Shown: positions 42,392 to 51,749, counted from the stretch's first letter. The stretch is DNA of 64,000 bases from Microbacterium sp. 1S1 (GCF_008271365.1 NZ_CP043430.1:1240001-1304000), one strand, 5' to 3'. Notes: generated from the sequence alone by a model not told the origin. A program made the numbers and translations.

Positions 42392-42954
42392 GCGATTCAC
42401 CCGACGCGATCCGCGCCGACATCGAGCGGACGCGAGCGGAGTTCGGCAGAGATGTCGACGCGCTCGCCGACAAGGTCACGCCCTCGAAAGTCGTCCACCG
42501 TCAGACGCAGAAGATGAAGGGCGCAGTGCGCTCGGTCGTCGACCGCGTCATGGGCGCTGCCGACGACGCAGGGGACCGGCTGGGGGACGCCTCCTCCTCG
42601 GTCGCCGACGCGGGGCGGCACACCGTCGCCAAGGCGCAGGGCAATCCGCTGGCCGTGGGGCTGATGGCCTTCGCCGCCGGTCTCGTCGTGGCTGCCGTCA
42701 TCCCGGCGTCCTCGAAGGAGAAGGAGTTGGCCGAACAGGTCAAGGACAAGGCCCAGCCGCTGGTCGACGAGGCGACGGAGGTCGCCAAGACGATCGGACA
42801 GGACCTGAAGGAACCGGCTCAGGAGGCCTTCGCCGCGGTCAAGGACGAGGCCGCGGGGGCCGCTGCGCACGTCAAGGACGACGCGACTCGCGCCGTCGAC
42901 GAGGTGAAGGGCAGCGCCCAGGACGCTCGCGACACCGTCGCCGGCGGGAGCTGA
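42388..42954 (+). CDS. DUF3618 protein
   Basis: A 188-residue protein that starts SPDAIRADIERTRAEFGRDVDALADKVTPSKVV, the DUF3618 pattern. One membrane helix (NPLAVGLMAFAAGLVVAAVI, about 83-105) follows, then a long Lys/Asp/Ala-rich helix with repeated AKD/VKD units. It is the last gene of the operon, before a strong terminator. The trio is a common actinobacterial membrane-stress set of unknown biochemical role. Confidence 0.85.
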   Translation: MSDSPDAIRADIERTRAEFGRDVDALADKVTPSKVVHRQTQKMKGAVRSVVDRVMGAADDAGDRLGDASSSVADAGRHTVAKAQGNPLAVGLMAFAAGLVVAAVIPASSKEKELAEQVKDKAQPLVDEATEVAKTIGQDLKEPAQEAFAAVKDEAAGAAAHVKDDATRAVDEVKGSAQDARDTVAGGS

Positions 42955-42973
42955 CCCCTTCTTCCCCGATGAC

Positions 42974-43007
42974 GAGGGCCCGGTTCGCGATGGCGACCCG
43001 GGCCCTC
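42974..43007. terminator. Bidirectional terminator
   Basis: GAGGGCCCGG (42974-42983) pairs with CCGGGCCCTC, with an inner TCGC/GCGA stem and a GATG loop, between convergent genes. Confidence 0.85.
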
Positions 43008-43015
43008 TCTCTGTC

Positions 43016-43819
43016 TCAGGCGTTGGCGGCGGGGAATGTCGGCGGCCGCTTCTCGAGGAAGGCGGCGAGGCCCTCCTCGCTGTCGTCGAGCCGGAAGGCC
43101 TCCCCGTACAGGCGGGTCTCCTCCCCGAAGGCGGCGCGCCGGCTGCTCTCCACGGCGGCCCGCAGTGCGGACCGGGCGAGGGCTGTCGCCGCTCGGGAAC
43201 GGGGCGCACCGGCCGTGAGGGCCGACGCGGCCTCCTGCTGCAGCGCGGGAGCGGCCACCACTCGGGACGCCAGCCCGCAGGCCCGCGCCTCCTCACCGTC
43301 GAGTGTGCGGCCCGTCAGGACCATCTCACTCGCCAACGCCGGCCCCACCCGCTCGACGAGCCTGCGCACGCCGCCGAAGCCCGGGATGAGTCCCAGAGTC
43401 GGCTCGGGCAGCGCGAAACGCGAGTCGGCGGTGGTGTAGATGGTGTCACAGGCGAGCGCCAGCTCCAGTCCCCCGCCCACGGCGGCTCCGTCGACGCACG
43501 CGATGGTCGGGAACGGGGCCTCCTCGATCCGCATCATCAGCGCCTTGGCGCTCCGGGCGATCGCCTGACCGGCGGCGGCGGGGTCGGCGGAGGCGCGGGC
43601 CTCGCGGAGCTCTCCGATGTCGGCCCCGGCGGAGAACGCCACACCCGCGCCGCTCAGGACGACTCCTGCCAGGGGGCGCGGTGCGAGGCGGTCGAAGACG
43701 CGGGCGAGCTCGGCGAGGAGAAGGCCGGACAGCGCGTTGCGACGCTCGGGGCGCCGCAGGCGGATCTGCGCCACGGGCCCGGCTGTGGTCAGTTCGATGG
43801 TTTCGAAGGTGTCGTTCAT
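43016..43819 (-). CDS. Enoyl-CoA hydratase/isomerase (crotonase) family protein
   Basis: A 267-residue crotonase. The oxyanion-hole segment FSAGADIGEL is present, as are both catalytic-type glutamates, in GGGLELALACD and LPEPTLGLIPGFGG. So hydratase or isomerase activity on an acyl-CoA is plausible. The ATG overlaps the stop of the membrane oxidoreductase gene, making it the third gene of the adenylase-oxidoreductase-crotonase operon. Confidence 0.9.
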   Translation of the reverse strand: MNDTFETIELTTAGPVAQIRLRRPERRNALSGLLLAELARVFDRLAPRPLAGVVLSGAGVAFSAGADIGELREARASADPAAAGQAIARSAKALMMRIEEAPFPTIACVDGAAVGGGLELALACDTIYTTADSRFALPEPTLGLIPGFGGVRRLVERVGPALASEMVLTGRTLDGEEARACGLASRVVAAPALQQEAASALTAGAPRSRAATALARSALRAAVESSRRAAFGEETRLYGEAFRLDDSEEGLAAFLEKRPPTFPAANA

Positions 43820-45105
43820 GAGTCCCAGATCGCTCCAAAGGCAGGGATGCCTTCTCGTTCGAGCCCCTCGACGAGGGGCCAGGTGGTGTTCTTGTTGGAG
43901 ATGCAGATCACGGCCTCGGCACCGCTCGTCTGCACCGCCCGGCGGGCGAGCATGAGCAGGTCGGGCTTGCCGTCTGCGCGGGTGTCCCAGATCAGCGCAT
44001 CGGGCACCGCGTCGCGGATCTCGGACACGAGGCCCGGCCCGTACGTCTCGACGGGCGACCGCGTCGACCACACGAGGTGTGCGGGTGCGGTGCGGGCGAG
44101 GAGGTGCGGCAAGCAGGGGCCGATTCCGCTGCCCGTGGCGACCCAGACCACCTTCGTGAAGAGCCGGTCGATGTTACCCACCCCGGCGGTCGGGATCCCT
44201 TTCACCCAGAGGTGTCGCGGTTTGTCGTCGATGAGCCGACTCGTCCAGTCGCCGGCGCGCGAGACGGTCAGGCGGAAGCCGGACTCCCCGGGAGCGGGGA
44301 TGTTGGCGAACGCATGCCATTCCCGGAGCGGGCTGCGACTGATCGTCGTCGACGACCCGGCGAACGGAGTGACACCGTGGTCGAATCGTGCGATGGCGAC
44401 ATGGCTGGACGGGGTCTCGATCTCGACCGGCACGCGACGCAGCCGCAGCCAGGGCAGCGCGATACTGACCGTGGTCGCCGCGAGCAGCCACAGCGGAGCC
44501 GAGGTGAGGTACTGCGCCGGTGTCGCCTGCGCCTGGGCGAGCATCGCGACGGCCTGCACCCAGACGATCGCCAGCAGTGCCCACCCTCCGAAGCGGTGCG
44601 TGAGCTCGAACGCGTCGTGGTGGCGGGCCCGCAGCCCGGGCAGTGAGGTGACGAGCATCGACGCGAGGATGAGCGCTCCGGCCACGCTCGTGGTGAGGAA
44701 CAGCGTGGACGCTCCATCCGCGATGGTGCGCGCGGTGAACACGGCGTACCAGGCGGCCGCCCCGATCGCGGCCCCGACGTGCACGCCGCCGAAGCTGTAG
44801 ATCTTCCCCAGCCCCCAGCGGATGCGCAACGGGAGGGTGTGCGGTGCCCGGGTGGCGATCCGGAAGAGCAGGTTGATCACGTACTGCTGGCGCACGATCG
44901 CCGCAAGCGAGACGTTGATCCCCGCCGCGACGAACGCCTCCGCAGCCGTCGGGTGCGGCATCACCGCGAAGCCCACGGCGTTGAGAGCGACGATGAGGAT
45001 CGCGAGCCGGTTGTACGGCTTCACATGCCGGGAGCGGCGCAGGCGCGACCAGCGCTCCGTCAGGGCGGGCTTCCGGTCGGCAGGCGTCGCCGTCGTGGCG
45101 GTCAC
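43816..45105 (-). CDS. Integral membrane oxidoreductase, TmpA-like (FNR-type domain)
   Basis: A 429-residue protein. The N-terminal half has about six membrane helices (LAILIVALNAVGFAVM, FVAAGINVSLAAIV, FGGVHVGAAIGAAAWYAVF, LFLTTSVAGALILASMLV, FGGWALLAIVWVQAVAML, LWLLAATTVSIAL). The C-terminal half resembles a ferredoxin-reductase fold: a beta region (ARFDHGVTPFAGSSTTISRSPLREWHAF), KGIPTAGVGNID, the nucleotide loop VVWVATGSGIGPCLPHLL, and VICISNKNTTW. The pattern resembles the TmpA-type membrane oxidoreductases reported next to adenylation proteins in fungi. GTG 45105 overlaps the adenylase stop. Cofactor and substrate are unknown. Confidence 0.72.
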   Translation of the reverse strand: MTATTATPADRKPALTERWSRLRRSRHVKPYNRLAILIVALNAVGFAVMPHPTAAEAFVAAGINVSLAAIVRQQYVINLLFRIATRAPHTLPLRIRWGLGKIYSFGGVHVGAAIGAAAWYAVFTARTIADGASTLFLTTSVAGALILASMLVTSLPGLRARHHDAFELTHRFGGWALLAIVWVQAVAMLAQAQATPAQYLTSAPLWLLAATTVSIALPWLRLRRVPVEIETPSSHVAIARFDHGVTPFAGSSTTISRSPLREWHAFANIPAPGESGFRLTVSRAGDWTSRLIDDKPRHLWVKGIPTAGVGNIDRLFTKVVWVATGSGIGPCLPHLLARTAPAHLVWSTRSPVETYGPGLVSEIRDAVPDALIWDTRADGKPDLLMLARRAVQTSGAEAVICISNKNTTWPLVEGLEREGIPAFGAIWDS

Positions 45106-46619
45106 GCGGCCGCCTTGGTCGAAGAGGACGCTTCGAGGAGTCGGAGGACCGCGGTCCGATCCACCTTGCCGCGCGGGGTCAGGGGCAGCCGGTCCACGGC
45201 CACGACCTCCGTCGGCACGCAGTAGTACGGGAGGAGCTCGGCGACCGCGGCGCGTGCCGCCGCGGGATCGGCGGTGGCCGGGACGATCACCGCTGCGAGG
45301 CTCCGGGCGTCCCACCGCACCGTGACCGCGGCCGTGCATCCTGCTGCGGTCTCCAGGGCGCGGGAGACGGAGTCGAGTTCGACGCGGAAGCCGCGCACCT
45401 TCACCTGGTCGTCCGTGCGGCTGAGGTGCTCGAGCTCGCCGGCCTCGGTCCAGCGTCCGACATCGCGCGTGCGGAACATCCGGCCGCCCGCGACGAACGG
45501 GTCGGGTCGGTAGCGCTCGTCCGTGAGCTCCGGATTGCCGATGTACCCGGTCGTCACCCCCGCTCCGCCGACCCACATCTCGCCGCTCTCTCCGGGCGCG
45601 ACGGGGCGGAGATCCGGACCGAGCACGTACACGCTCGTCCCCGGCACCGGGCCGCCGATCGTGAGCGGCCGCCCCGGGGTGTGCTCCACGAGGGTGTTGA
45701 TGATGGTGATCTCCGTCGGGCCACAGGAATTGAGGAAGCGGCGGTCCTGTGCCCACTCGTCGGCCAGCGCCTGCGGGCAGCGCTCGCCGGCCACGGCGAC
45801 GGTGTGTGCGGAGCACCGCGCGGACGAGAGCGTGGCGAGGATGCTGGGGGTGGCGACGAGCACGTCGACTCTCTCGGCGGTGGCGGCGATGTCGGCTCCG
45901 CGGATCACGAGCGTGCCGCCGTGCACGAGCGCGCCGAACGTCTCCCACATCGCCATGTCGAAGGCGATGTTGAGCACCTGCCCGACCCGCGTGCCCGGCG
46001 TGATCCCGAGGTCGCCCGGCGACTGGGCGAGGAGGTTGACGAGATTGCCGTGGCTCACCTGGACGCCGTTCGGCGTCCCCGTGGTTCCCGAGGTGAAGAT
46101 GACGGCGCAGGTGTCGGACGGGTCGGACGCCGCGGCCGTGCTCTGGTCGGCGGCCGCGTACTCGTCGTCGATCCGGACGACGTCCACGTCCTCGGGCATC
46201 AGTCCGAGGAAGCGCTCGGTGGTGAGGACGACGCGCATGCCGGCCTGATCGGCGACCTTCCGCAGCTGGGCGCGCGGCGAGATGCGCGCGTCCTGGGGGG
46301 CGTAGGCGGCGCCCGTCTTCAGGACGGCGAGGATGCCGACCACCATGGCGATCGATCGTTCGAGGAAGACGCCGACCACGTCGCCGCGACCGACGCCCAG
46401 GACGCGCAGATGCGCGGCCAGGCGCTCCGCCGCGTCGTTCAGCTCGCCGTACGTCACCGTGGCCGTGAGGTGCTCCACGGCGCAACGATCGGGATCCTCG
46501 GCAACTCGCGCCTCGAACAGCGCCGTGATCGAACGCGGCGGTGCGGCGGCGGGCGCTCCGAACGAATGCGCGGGCAGACGTGGCTGTTCGGGGCGTACGG
46601 GCGGGGTCGGGTCGGTCAT
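45102..46619 (-). CDS. AMP-binding adenylate-forming enzyme (NRPS A-domain-like)
   Basis: A 505-residue stand-alone adenylation enzyme that activates an amino or carboxylic acid with ATP. Core motifs are LKTGAAYAPQD, FTSGTTGTPNGVQVSHGNLV, LNSCGPTEIT, GGAGVTTGYIGNPELT, FRTRDVGRWTEAGELEHLSRTDDQVKVRGFRVE and LPLTPRGKVDR with the catalytic Lys. No carrier-protein domain is attached. ATG 46619 has AAAGGA upstream. It is the first gene of a three-gene operon with a membrane oxidoreductase and a crotonase. Confidence 0.9.
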   Translation of the reverse strand: MTDPTPPVRPEQPRLPAHSFGAPAAAPPRSITALFEARVAEDPDRCAVEHLTATVTYGELNDAAERLAAHLRVLGVGRGDVVGVFLERSIAMVVGILAVLKTGAAYAPQDARISPRAQLRKVADQAGMRVVLTTERFLGLMPEDVDVVRIDDEYAAADQSTAAASDPSDTCAVIFTSGTTGTPNGVQVSHGNLVNLLAQSPGDLGITPGTRVGQVLNIAFDMAMWETFGALVHGGTLVIRGADIAATAERVDVLVATPSILATLSSARCSAHTVAVAGERCPQALADEWAQDRRFLNSCGPTEITIINTLVEHTPGRPLTIGGPVPGTSVYVLGPDLRPVAPGESGEMWVGGAGVTTGYIGNPELTDERYRPDPFVAGGRMFRTRDVGRWTEAGELEHLSRTDDQVKVRGFRVELDSVSRALETAAGCTAAVTVRWDARSLAAVIVPATADPAAARAAVAELLPYYCVPTEVVAVDRLPLTPRGKVDRTAVLRLLEASSSTKAAA

Positions 46620-46776
46620 CGCAGGTCCTTTCTGTCCGGGCCCTCGCTCGAGACCGGTGAGGTCGGGTCGCGAGGCGGGACCGCCCACGCTAGGCAGGGC
46701 GACGGGCGAACGGGCGACATCTTTCGGAACCGTAAGCAGCAGGGGAGCGACGGGCCGGCGGCCCGCCGACGGGCGG

Positions 46777-46789
46777 TAGGCTGTCTGGG
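46777..46789 (+). promoter_or_regulatory. Possible leaderless promoter of purM
   Basis: TAGGCT six bases before the GTG start fits a -10 hexamer for a leaderless mRNA. No ribosome binding site is visible between them. Confidence 0.4.
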
Positions 46790-47901
46790 TGGCTGCCTCC
46801 CCCACCAACCCCTATTCCGAAGCCGGCGTCGACACCGCGGCGGGCGATCTCGCCGTCGAGCTGATGAAGTCATCCGTCCGCGCGACGCACGGCCCCGAGG
46901 TGCTCGGCGGTGTCGGCGGTTTCGCCGGCCTGTTCGACGCCAGCGCGCTGCGCGACTTCCGGCGCCCGCTGCTCGCGACGAGCACCGACGGCGTCGGCAC
47001 GAAGGTCGCGATCGCGCAGGCCATCGACAAGCACGACACGATCGGGCAGGACCTGGTCGGCATGGTCGTCGACGACATCGTCGTCGTGGGCGCGAAGCCG
47101 CTCTTCATGACCGACTACATCGCGTGCGGCAAGGTCGTTCCCGAGCGCATCGCGGACATCGTGCGGGGCATCGCCGAGGCGTGCGCGGCGACGGGCACCG
47201 CGCTCGTCGGCGGCGAGACGGCGGAGCACCCCGGCCTCCTCGGGCCGCGCGACTACGACGTCGCCGGCGCGGCGACGGGGGTGGTGGAAGCCGACGCCAT
47301 CCTCGGTGCGGAGCGCGTGCAGGACGGCGACGCGGTGATCGCTGTCGCCTCCAGCGGCCTGCACTCCAACGGCTACTCGCTGGTGCGCCACATCATCACC
47401 CGTGCCGGGATCTCCTACGGCGACAACGCCGCCGACTTCGGCTGCACCTGGGGCGAGGCTCTCCTGGAGCCGACGCGGCTGTATACTCTTCCGCTGCTGC
47501 GCCTGATCGAGGCCTCCGGCGGGGTCCACGCCCTGAGCCACGTGACCGGCGGTGGCATCGCGGCCAATCTCGCGCGCGTGCTCCCGCAGGGGAGCTGGGT
47601 CGAGGTCGACCGCAGCACGTGGTCGCCGAGTCCCGTCTTCCGGGTGTTGAGCGACATCGCGGGTTCCACGCTGGAATCGGCCGAAGGCACCTGGAACCTG
47701 GGCATCGGATTCCTCGCCGTGGTGGCGGCGGACAAGAAGGACGCCGCGATCGCGGCGCTGACCGCCGAGGGCATGCCCTCCTGGCAGGTCGGCACGGTGG
47801 GTTTCGGCGCGCGTCCGGCCGGCGAGTTCGAGCAGGGCGCCAAGGGCGTCGATGGTGGAGCAGTGCGCCTGGTCGGCGCCTACGCGGACGGAGCGAAGTA
47901 A
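46789..47901 (+). CDS. purM: Phosphoribosylformylglycinamidine cyclo-ligase
   Basis: A 370-residue AIR synthetase, step five of purine synthesis. It shows NPYSEAGVDTAAGDLAVELMK, LLATSTDGVGTKV, MVVDDIVVVGAKPLFMTDY, ALVGGETAEHPG, and the HVTGGGIAANLARVLP segment. GTG 46789 is the only sensible start. It is followed six bases later by purF, an order reversed from the common purF-purM. Confidence 0.96.
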   Translation: MAASPTNPYSEAGVDTAAGDLAVELMKSSVRATHGPEVLGGVGGFAGLFDASALRDFRRPLLATSTDGVGTKVAIAQAIDKHDTIGQDLVGMVVDDIVVVGAKPLFMTDYIACGKVVPERIADIVRGIAEACAATGTALVGGETAEHPGLLGPRDYDVAGAATGVVEADAILGAERVQDGDAVIAVASSGLHSNGYSLVRHIITRAGISYGDNAADFGCTWGEALLEPTRLYTLPLLRLIEASGGVHALSHVTGGGIAANLARVLPQGSWVEVDRSTWSPSPVFRVLSDIAGSTLESAEGTWNLGIGFLAVVAADKKDAAIAALTAEGMPSWQVGTVGFGARPAGEFEQGAKGVDGGAVRLVGAYADGAK

Positions 47902-47907
47902 GAGCCC

Positions 47908-49380
47908 ATGTGCGGCATCGTCGGAATGGTGGGCTCTGCCCCGGTCAATCAGGACATCTACGACGCCCTCCTGCTGCTGCAGCATCGCGGGCAGGACGCG
48001 ACGGGCATCGCCACCGCAGAGGCGAACGGCGTCATGCACAACGCCAAGGCGCAAGGGATGGTGCGCGAGGCGTTCCGCACGCGCGACATGCGGGCGCTCC
48101 TGGGCAACGTCGGTCTGGGCCACGTCCGCTATGCGACGAAGGGCACCGCGTCCAGCGAGGAGGAGATGCAGCCGTTCTACGTCAACGCGCCCTACGGCAT
48201 CATCCTCATCCACAACGGCAACCTCACGAACACCCGCGAGCTCACCGCCGACATGGCCCAGCGCGACCGGCGGCACCTGAACTCGTCCAGCGACACGGAG
48301 CTGCTGCTCAACGTCCTCGCCGGTGAGCTCCAGGCCACCACCTCGACGGTCGACCTCGACCCCGACCGGATCTTCGAGGCCGTCGCCCGCACGCATGACC
48401 GGATCGAGGGCGCGTACGCCGTGATCGCGGTCATCGCCAACTACGGCCTGCTCGCGTTCCGCGATCCGTTCGGCATCCGTCCGCTGATCCTCGGGCGCCG
48501 CCCGTCGGTCGTCCCCGGGGCCGAGGGGAAGGACGAGTGGGTCGTGGCGAGCGAGTCCCTCGTGCTGGAGAACGGCGACTACGAGGTCGTGCGCGAGGTC
48601 GAGCCCGGCGAAGCCGTCTTCATCACGAACGACGGCGAACTGTTCACGAAGCAGTGCGCCGCCGAGACGCACCTCGCGCCCTGCGCGTTCGAGTACGTCT
48701 ACCTCGCCCGTCCCGACTCCGTCATGAACGGCGTCTCGGTGTACGAGTCCCGCCTGCGGATGGGGGACAAGCTCGCCGATACGATCGCGAAGCACGTGCC
48801 GATGGACAAGATCGACGTGGTCATGCCGATCCCGGACTCGTCCCGCCCTGCCGCGATGGAGGTCGCCCGCAAGCTCGGGATCGAGTACCGCGAGGGCTTC
48901 TACAAGAACCGCTACGTCGGCCGGACCTTCATCATGCCGGGCCAGGCGGTGCGCAAGAAGAGCGTGCGCCAGAAGCTCAACGCCATGTCCACGGAGTTCC
49001 AGGGCAAGAACGTGCTGCTGATCGACGACTCCATCGTTCGCGGCACCACCTCGAAGCAGATCATCCAGATGGCGCGTGACGCCGGGGCCGCGTCGGTGAC
49101 GTTCGCCTCCGCTGCTCCGCCGGTCCGGCACCCGCACGTGTACGGCATCAACATGCCGTCGCGGCACGAGCTCATCGCCCACGGGCGCACGATCCCCGAG
49201 ATCGCGGAGGAGCTGGGCTGCGACCACCTCGTGTACCAGGAGGTCGACGACCTGAAGGCCGCGATCACCGAGGGCTCCGTGCTCGAAGACCTCGACATGA
49301 GCTGCTTCGACGGCCGCTACGTCACGGGCACCGTCACCGACGAGTACCTCGCGTGGGTGGAGGGGTCGCAGACCTCTTGA
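47908..49380 (+). CDS. purF: Amidophosphoribosyltransferase
   Basis: A 490-residue first enzyme of purine synthesis. The Ntn glutaminase begins directly at Cys2 (MCGIVGMVGSAPV), so no propeptide is cleaved. It has LLLLQHRGQDATGIAT, NGNLTN, the SSDTELLL segment, and the PRPP loop VLLIDDSIVRGTTSKQII. It overlaps the following MFS gene by one base. Confidence 0.97.
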   Translation: MCGIVGMVGSAPVNQDIYDALLLLQHRGQDATGIATAEANGVMHNAKAQGMVREAFRTRDMRALLGNVGLGHVRYATKGTASSEEEMQPFYVNAPYGIILIHNGNLTNTRELTADMAQRDRRHLNSSSDTELLLNVLAGELQATTSTVDLDPDRIFEAVARTHDRIEGAYAVIAVIANYGLLAFRDPFGIRPLILGRRPSVVPGAEGKDEWVVASESLVLENGDYEVVREVEPGEAVFITNDGELFTKQCAAETHLAPCAFEYVYLARPDSVMNGVSVYESRLRMGDKLADTIAKHVPMDKIDVVMPIPDSSRPAAMEVARKLGIEYREGFYKNRYVGRTFIMPGQAVRKKSVRQKLNAMSTEFQGKNVLLIDDSIVRGTTSKQIIQMARDAGAASVTFASAAPPVRHPHVYGINMPSRHELIAHGRTIPEIAEELGCDHLVYQEVDDLKAAITEGSVLEDLDMSCFDGRYVTGTVTDEYLAWVEGSQTS

Positions 49381-50705
49381 TGTCCGGGTCCCTGAGCTCG
49401 CCCCAGGGCCGACCCCTCTGGCAGGGTCGTGCCCTCGCGTTGATCGGGATCGTGCTGGTCGCGTTCTCACTGCGATCGGCCGTCGCCTCGCTCTCCCCGG
49501 TCCTCGACCACGTCGCCGAGGACTTCCCGGTGGCCCCGGTGATCGTCGGGCTGATCGGTGCGGCTCCGCCCGTCTGCTTCGCGCTCTTCGGGCTGCTCAC
49601 CCCGCTGTTCGAGCGACGGTTCGGGCTGGAGCGGATGGCGGTCGTGGCGATCGTGCTGATGGCGGCGGGCATGCTGCTGCGGGGTCTCGCCCCGGACTCG
49701 TGGAGCCTGCTCGCGGCGACCGCGGTCGTGTTCGCCGGAGTGGGGTCGGGGAACGTCCTCCTGCCGCCGCTGGTCAAGAAGTACTTCGCCGACCGCCTCG
49801 GCGTCATGATGACGGCCTACTCGACGACGCTGGCGGTGTCGACCTTCCTGCCGCCGCTGGTCGCCGTCCCCGTCGCCGACTCGCTCGGGTGGCGGATCTC
49901 GCTGGGGATGTGGGGCGTGGTGGCCGCGCTTGCGCTCGTGCCGTGGGTCACGCTGCTGGTGCGCTCCCGCGGCGGCGACGAGCGCCCGGTGCCGACGGAG
50001 CTCCTGGTCCCCGACCCGACCGACGGTGTGGACGATGTGCGCGACGCGGTCGCCGCCTCGACCGGGCCGATCACGACCCAGTCGGCGAGCCCTCGCGTCT
50101 TCGCTCGGCTCTGGCGGTTGCCGCTGGCGTGGGCGCTCGCTCTCGTGTTCGGCACCTCGTCGACCATGGCCTACGTCGCCTTCGCCTGGCTGCCCACCAT
50201 CCTCGTCGATCTCGGCGGCGTGACCCCGGCGACCGCCGGCTTCCTGCTCTCGCTGTTCGCGCTCGTCGGTCTGCCCTGCTCCATGCTGGTTCCCGTGCTC
50301 GTCGTCCGGTTCCAGGCCACGCGCCCGCTGTTCTTCGTCGCCGTGATCGCCGGCCTCGTCGGGCTCACCGGTCTGCTGCTGTTCCCGACCGTCGCGCTGC
50401 CGCTCTGGGTCGCGATCTTCGGGCTCACCGCGATCATGTTCCCGCTGAGTCTCGTGCTGCTGAGCATCCGCGCCAGGACGCCGGAGAGCGCCGTCGCCCT
50501 GAGTGGCTTCGTGCAGAGCATCGGCTACGCGATCGCCGCGGTCTTCCCGCTCCTCGTCGGTCTCCTGCACGACACCAGCGGCGGGTGGCAGGTGCCGCTC
50601 CTGGTGGTGGCGGGAGTGTTGGTCGTCTCCGTACCCGCGGGGATCATCGCGGGTCGCCGCCGCACGATCGAAGGCGAGTGGGAGCGGCGCCACGGCCGCT
50701 GGTGA
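49380..50705 (+). CDS. MFS transporter, CynX/NimT family
   Basis: A 441-residue 12-span transporter. It has the family-typical LRSAVASLSPVLDHVAEDF after helix 1, VGSGNVLLPPLVKKYF before helix 5, a long polar central loop (about 205-245), and GLPCSMLVPVL. The ATG shares one base with the purF stop, so it is at least partly co-transcribed with purM-purF. Substrate unknown; family members move cyanate, nitroimidazoles or other small molecules. Confidence 0.85.
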   Translation: MSGSLSSPQGRPLWQGRALALIGIVLVAFSLRSAVASLSPVLDHVAEDFPVAPVIVGLIGAAPPVCFALFGLLTPLFERRFGLERMAVVAIVLMAAGMLLRGLAPDSWSLLAATAVVFAGVGSGNVLLPPLVKKYFADRLGVMMTAYSTTLAVSTFLPPLVAVPVADSLGWRISLGMWGVVAALALVPWVTLLVRSRGGDERPVPTELLVPDPTDGVDDVRDAVAASTGPITTQSASPRVFARLWRLPLAWALALVFGTSSTMAYVAFAWLPTILVDLGGVTPATAGFLLSLFALVGLPCSMLVPVLVVRFQATRPLFFVAVIAGLVGLTGLLLFPTVALPLWVAIFGLTAIMFPLSLVLLSIRARTPESAVALSGFVQSIGYAIAAVFPLLVGLLHDTSGGWQVPLLVVAGVLVVSVPAGIIAGRRRTIEGEWERRHGRW

Positions 50706-50714
50706 CGATCGGCG

Positions 50715-51749
50715 TCAGTGCGCTCTGCGGGGCGGCGCGGTCGAGGAGCGCACGATGAGCTGCGGCTCGGTCGAGGGCATCTCCCCGATGGGCTCCTGAC
50801 CTTCGATCTGGGCGATGAGCCGCAGAGCGGCGGCGCGGCCCATGGCCTCGAACGGCTGACGGATGGTGGTCAGCGCGGGCGAGGCGTAGGCGGCGAGGGC
50901 GATGTCGTCGACGCTCACGACGGAGATGTCCTCCGGAACGCTGCGCCCGGCCTCGTGCAGGGCGCGGATGAGGCCGAAGGCCATCTCGTCGCTGCTGACG
51001 AACACCGCGGTCGCCTCGGGGATCGCGGCGATGGTGCGGCCGGCCCGGTACCCGGACTCCGGGGTCCAGTCCGCCGGTATCACCGGCGGCGGGACGATGC
51101 CGCGCTCGCGGAGCGTCTGCTCCCACGCCTCGCTGCGCTGCTGCGTCTCCGTCCAGTAGTCGTCGCCGGAGACGTGCCAGACGGTCTCATGGCCGAGGTC
51201 GAGGAGGTGCTCCACAGCGAGACGCGCGATCGCGCGCTGGTCGACCGCGAGCGGGGCGTCCTCGTCGAGGGACGTGCGCTCGCTGCGGGTGGCGGGGGTC
51301 CGCTCGGTGCGCGCGCGCATCGCCGGGGTGTCCAGGGCGATCGGCACGCCGAGGATGATGCCTTCCGCGCCCTGCCGCTCCAGGCGATCGAAGGCCTCGA
51401 GGAAGGCATCGTCCGAGGCGTGGTCGGCCACCGCGGCCGTGGTCACGGTGTAGCCGTTCGCCGCCGCGGCTTGCTGGATGCCGACGCCGAGCGCGGCGGA
51501 GGAGTAGCGGTCGGTCGAGACGACGATCACGCCCAGCACGCGGGTGCGCCCCGACGCGAGCGAGGCGGCGGCGGCGTGCACCCGGTAGCCGAGCTCCTCG
51601 ACGGCGGTGAGCACCCGTCGCGCGGTGTCGGGGCGGACGTTGTTCTGCCCGGACATGACGCGCGAGACGGTCTGCGTGGAGACGCCGGCGAGGCGGGCGA
51701 CGTCGACCTGGCTGGGGGCGCGGTCGTCTTTCGGGCGGCGAGGGGACAT
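50715..51749 (-). CDS. LacI-family repressor of the O-glycan locus
   Basis: A 344-residue repressor with helix-turn-helix SQVDVARLAGVSTQTVSRVMSG, hinge helix VHAAAASLASGRT, and the sugar-binding domain (VLGVIVVSTDRYSSAALGVGIQQ ... VFVSSDEMAFGLIRALHEAG ... DISVVSVDDIALAAYASPALTTIRQP). It is divergent from the GH35 gene, with a TGTTTGCG-type operator between them. The same site recurs upstream of the GH101 gene and the sugar importer, so it is the likely local regulator of all three; this is inference. Confidence 0.9.
   Translation of the reverse strand: MSPRRPKDDRAPSQVDVARLAGVSTQTVSRVMSGQNNVRPDTARRVLTAVEELGYRVHAAAASLASGRTRVLGVIVVSTDRYSSAALGVGIQQAAAANGYTVTTAAVADHASDDAFLEAFDRLERQGAEGIILGVPIALDTPAMRARTERTPATRSERTSLDEDAPLAVDQRAIARLAVEHLLDLGHETVWHVSGDDYWTETQQRSEAWEQTLRERGIVPPPVIPADWTPESGYRAGRTIAAIPEATAVFVSSDEMAFGLIRALHEAGRSVPEDISVVSVDDIALAAYASPALTTIRQPFEAMGRAAALRLIAQIEGQEPIGEMPSTEPQLIVRSSTAPPRRAH

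Noticed and set aside
45100..46800. The adenylase as part of a full nonribosomal peptide synthetase
   Set aside because: No condensation, thiolation or thioesterase domain occurs in or next to the gene.
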